64,000 nucleotides of DNA, taken from positions 62,001 to 126,000 of the forward strand of contig CAJQUW010001067.1 of NCBI GenBank assembly GCA_907163375.1, written 5' to 3'. How positions within the stretch are numbered: the first letter of the stretch is position 1; every line of letters starts with the position of its first letter. This DNA is from Prostheceraeus crozeri (Eukaryota > Platyhelminthes > Polycladida > Euryleptidae). A program made the translations under genes and the position numbers. Positions 62,440 through 64,000 of the stretch are shown piece by piece. A model generated the notes under the pieces. The model saw nothing but the letters and a program-made list of their open reading frames with translations, was not told the origin of the DNA and searched no databases.

Positions 62440-63840
62440 TAATACCATTACATATTAAGTAATGATATTTTGTAAAAAATGGTAATAACAACTGAGAACC
62501 AGACTGACAACTGCAGTTGGCGATAGCAGAATCCTAGGATTTCAATATCACCTCATTATAGTATGTTTTTATGCATTATGAAACGCATAACCAAAAGTTA
62601 ATCTCAGGAACCAAACTATTCAATGCTTCATGATAATGAAAGTGAATTACATGCAGTTGTATTACTTTTGATCATAGGATCCGGGATCCGCCCGGGTACC
62701 CAGGTCTATGATCCGGATCGGGGTGGTTGCAAACACCCAGGTATTTGCAATCCCTGGTACAAGCACCCCACCAACCTATCAGCACCCATACGGCAACGAT
62801 TGACCACCATTAAGTTCCTTAACGTCTTTTCGTTTGCACCGGTGTCGTGCTGACTATCAATGAAAACAGCCCTGTCAGGAATTCCCAGCATTATTAGGGA
62901 TGTGCAAGCATTCCTCTGTTCGCTCAGTATTTAGGTTTCATAAAGCTTTAAGATATACCATAGTATTTGACAAGTGGTGAATGCACACCCTGGATGATGG
63001 AACATATGGTGAGCATCGATAGAAAGAAATCCACCGAGTGGCAAAGAAATCAATCCATGTTAATGTAGTAATAGCTACTTACACAGCGAGTGCAAGATAT
63101 TCATTTTGATGCATTTTTCGAGATTAGCATGCCAATGAGTAGTAAGAAAATCCTATCTAGACCAAGTGGATGCGAACCTCGGATGAGAACCGCCTAGTTT
63201 GGACCGAGTAGGGGATTGGAACCGGACTTCGTTCATGTTTTAATGTTTGGTGCTGTGGTTTGAGTTCAGTAGAGGATCGGAACGTCAGATGTGTAAGTGA
63301 ATACTTAAACGGACATGGATGAGAACAATGTTTTATAATCTTTCTAAGAGACTTGAATTGATAGGGATGTACCGATCGTGTAACTTGCTTTTGAATCGCA
63401 GTGTTCGACTGGGACAATTGTGATAATTGCGGTATTTGCTACCATGGTAGCAATTGGAATTGATCTTCAATTGCAAGTTTGACTATTAATATGTGAAATG
63501 ATAGAAGGAGAGCCAAAGCTGCAATAGATGTTATTAATTATTATATATATATTTTTCTATAATCACCCAATATTTCGGATGTCACAGCCAGCTTCAGGGA
63601 AGCAAAGGTTTACAAGATCTTAGTTCTCATGAATTTCAAAATTTCTAAAAACTCTATGACACAAGTAAGGATCACAGCACTGCAAAGGCGGTTCCCACTG
63701 CAGCCGCCAGCAGTCATGATAGCTCAATTTCCAAATCAGGTCAGCCAACTATGCACTCTCTAGTAAACCACTAAGAATAATGGTCAGTCAGAGAAACATA
63801 GCCAGCTAAACATAATATAAATATAGTAGTTCATTCTACC
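62440..63840. other. Noncoding sequence with a second GGATCC/GGGTACCC cluster
   Basis: At about 62676-62720 GGATCCGGGATCC, CCCGGGTACCC and GATCCGGATC occur together, as near 61.4 kb. No gene is supported elsewhere in this stretch. Confidence 0.4.
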
Positions 63841-63844
63841 TATG

Positions 63845-63991
63845 TAATGGATAGAGGATGGCTGTACGATTCTCTTGGATATAGAGAGGGAATATAATTG
63901 ATAAATCCCGAGGACTTTAGCCCGAGGGATTCATCAAGTAATTTCACGAGCTATGTCCTAGAGATATCGTGCAGCCATCCTCTATCCGTTA
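63845..63991. repeat. Foldback element with nested palindrome
   Basis: The outer arms TAATGGATAGAGGATGGCTG and its complement near 63972-63991 enclose an inner palindrome around AATCCCGAGGACTTTAGCC / CGAGGGATT. Likely a MITE-like foldback, truncated or complete at the window edge. Confidence 0.7.
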
Positions 63992-64000
63992 TAAAGTATG

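Overview
The window looks like repeat-dominated nuclear DNA of an animal, probably an invertebrate. It holds remains of Polinton/Maverick (adintovirus-type) elements, a LINE, a GIY-YIG/Penelope-type insertion, a BEL/Pao retrotransposon, a piggyBac-type gene with an intron, a tRNA-derived SINE and a long satellite. The species cannot be told from sequence alone. I see no bacterial operon, rRNA gene, CRISPR array or clear host housekeeping gene.

1-15.4 kb: most of one Polinton (element A); its left end lies outside the window. It encodes the C-terminal half of protein-primed DNA polymerase B, two penton-like proteins (one broken), an adenain-type protease, the hexon-like major capsid protein, small basic capsid/core proteins, a chromodomain integrase and an A32-type packaging ATPase. 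It also carries unusual genes: a TATA-binding-protein-like gene beside two related small proteins (possibly PC4-like), a DEDDh exonuclease-like gene, two RING proteins with identical zinc-ligand spacing, and a nuclear-looking protein whose start codon sits on its own exon before a 67-bp intron. Several core genes are damaged: the protease lacks its cysteine, the integrase is frameshifted, and in-frame stops occur elsewhere. This copy is therefore probably dead.

13.9-15.4 kb: tandem ~485-bp repeats with G-run/ACGTCA boxes, probably the terminal region of element A. 15.47-32.94 kb: a satellite of 26 monomers (~610-670 bp) with a ~4005-bp six-monomer higher-order repeat and one 432-bp insertion.

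33.3-47.45 kb: a triple nest. A minus-strand LINE is split inside ORF1 by a 10,705-bp element (B). B has 84-bp terminal inverted repeats, AG...CT ends and a 6-bp target duplication (GCGATG), which is Polinton-type integration. B is interrupted in turn by a 659-bp GIY-YIG element with 167-bp near-identical inverted arms. B shares with A an A32-like ATPase, a DEDDh-like exonuclease and basic core-like proteins, but shows no recognisable polymerase, integrase or hexon. One 718-residue gene in B is intact while most of its neighbours are broken.

47.5-64 kb: old, mostly noncoding DNA with BEL/Pao and piggyBac remnants, a tRNA-derived SINE, a 150-bp tandem duplication, two palindromes and GGATCC-rich clusters.
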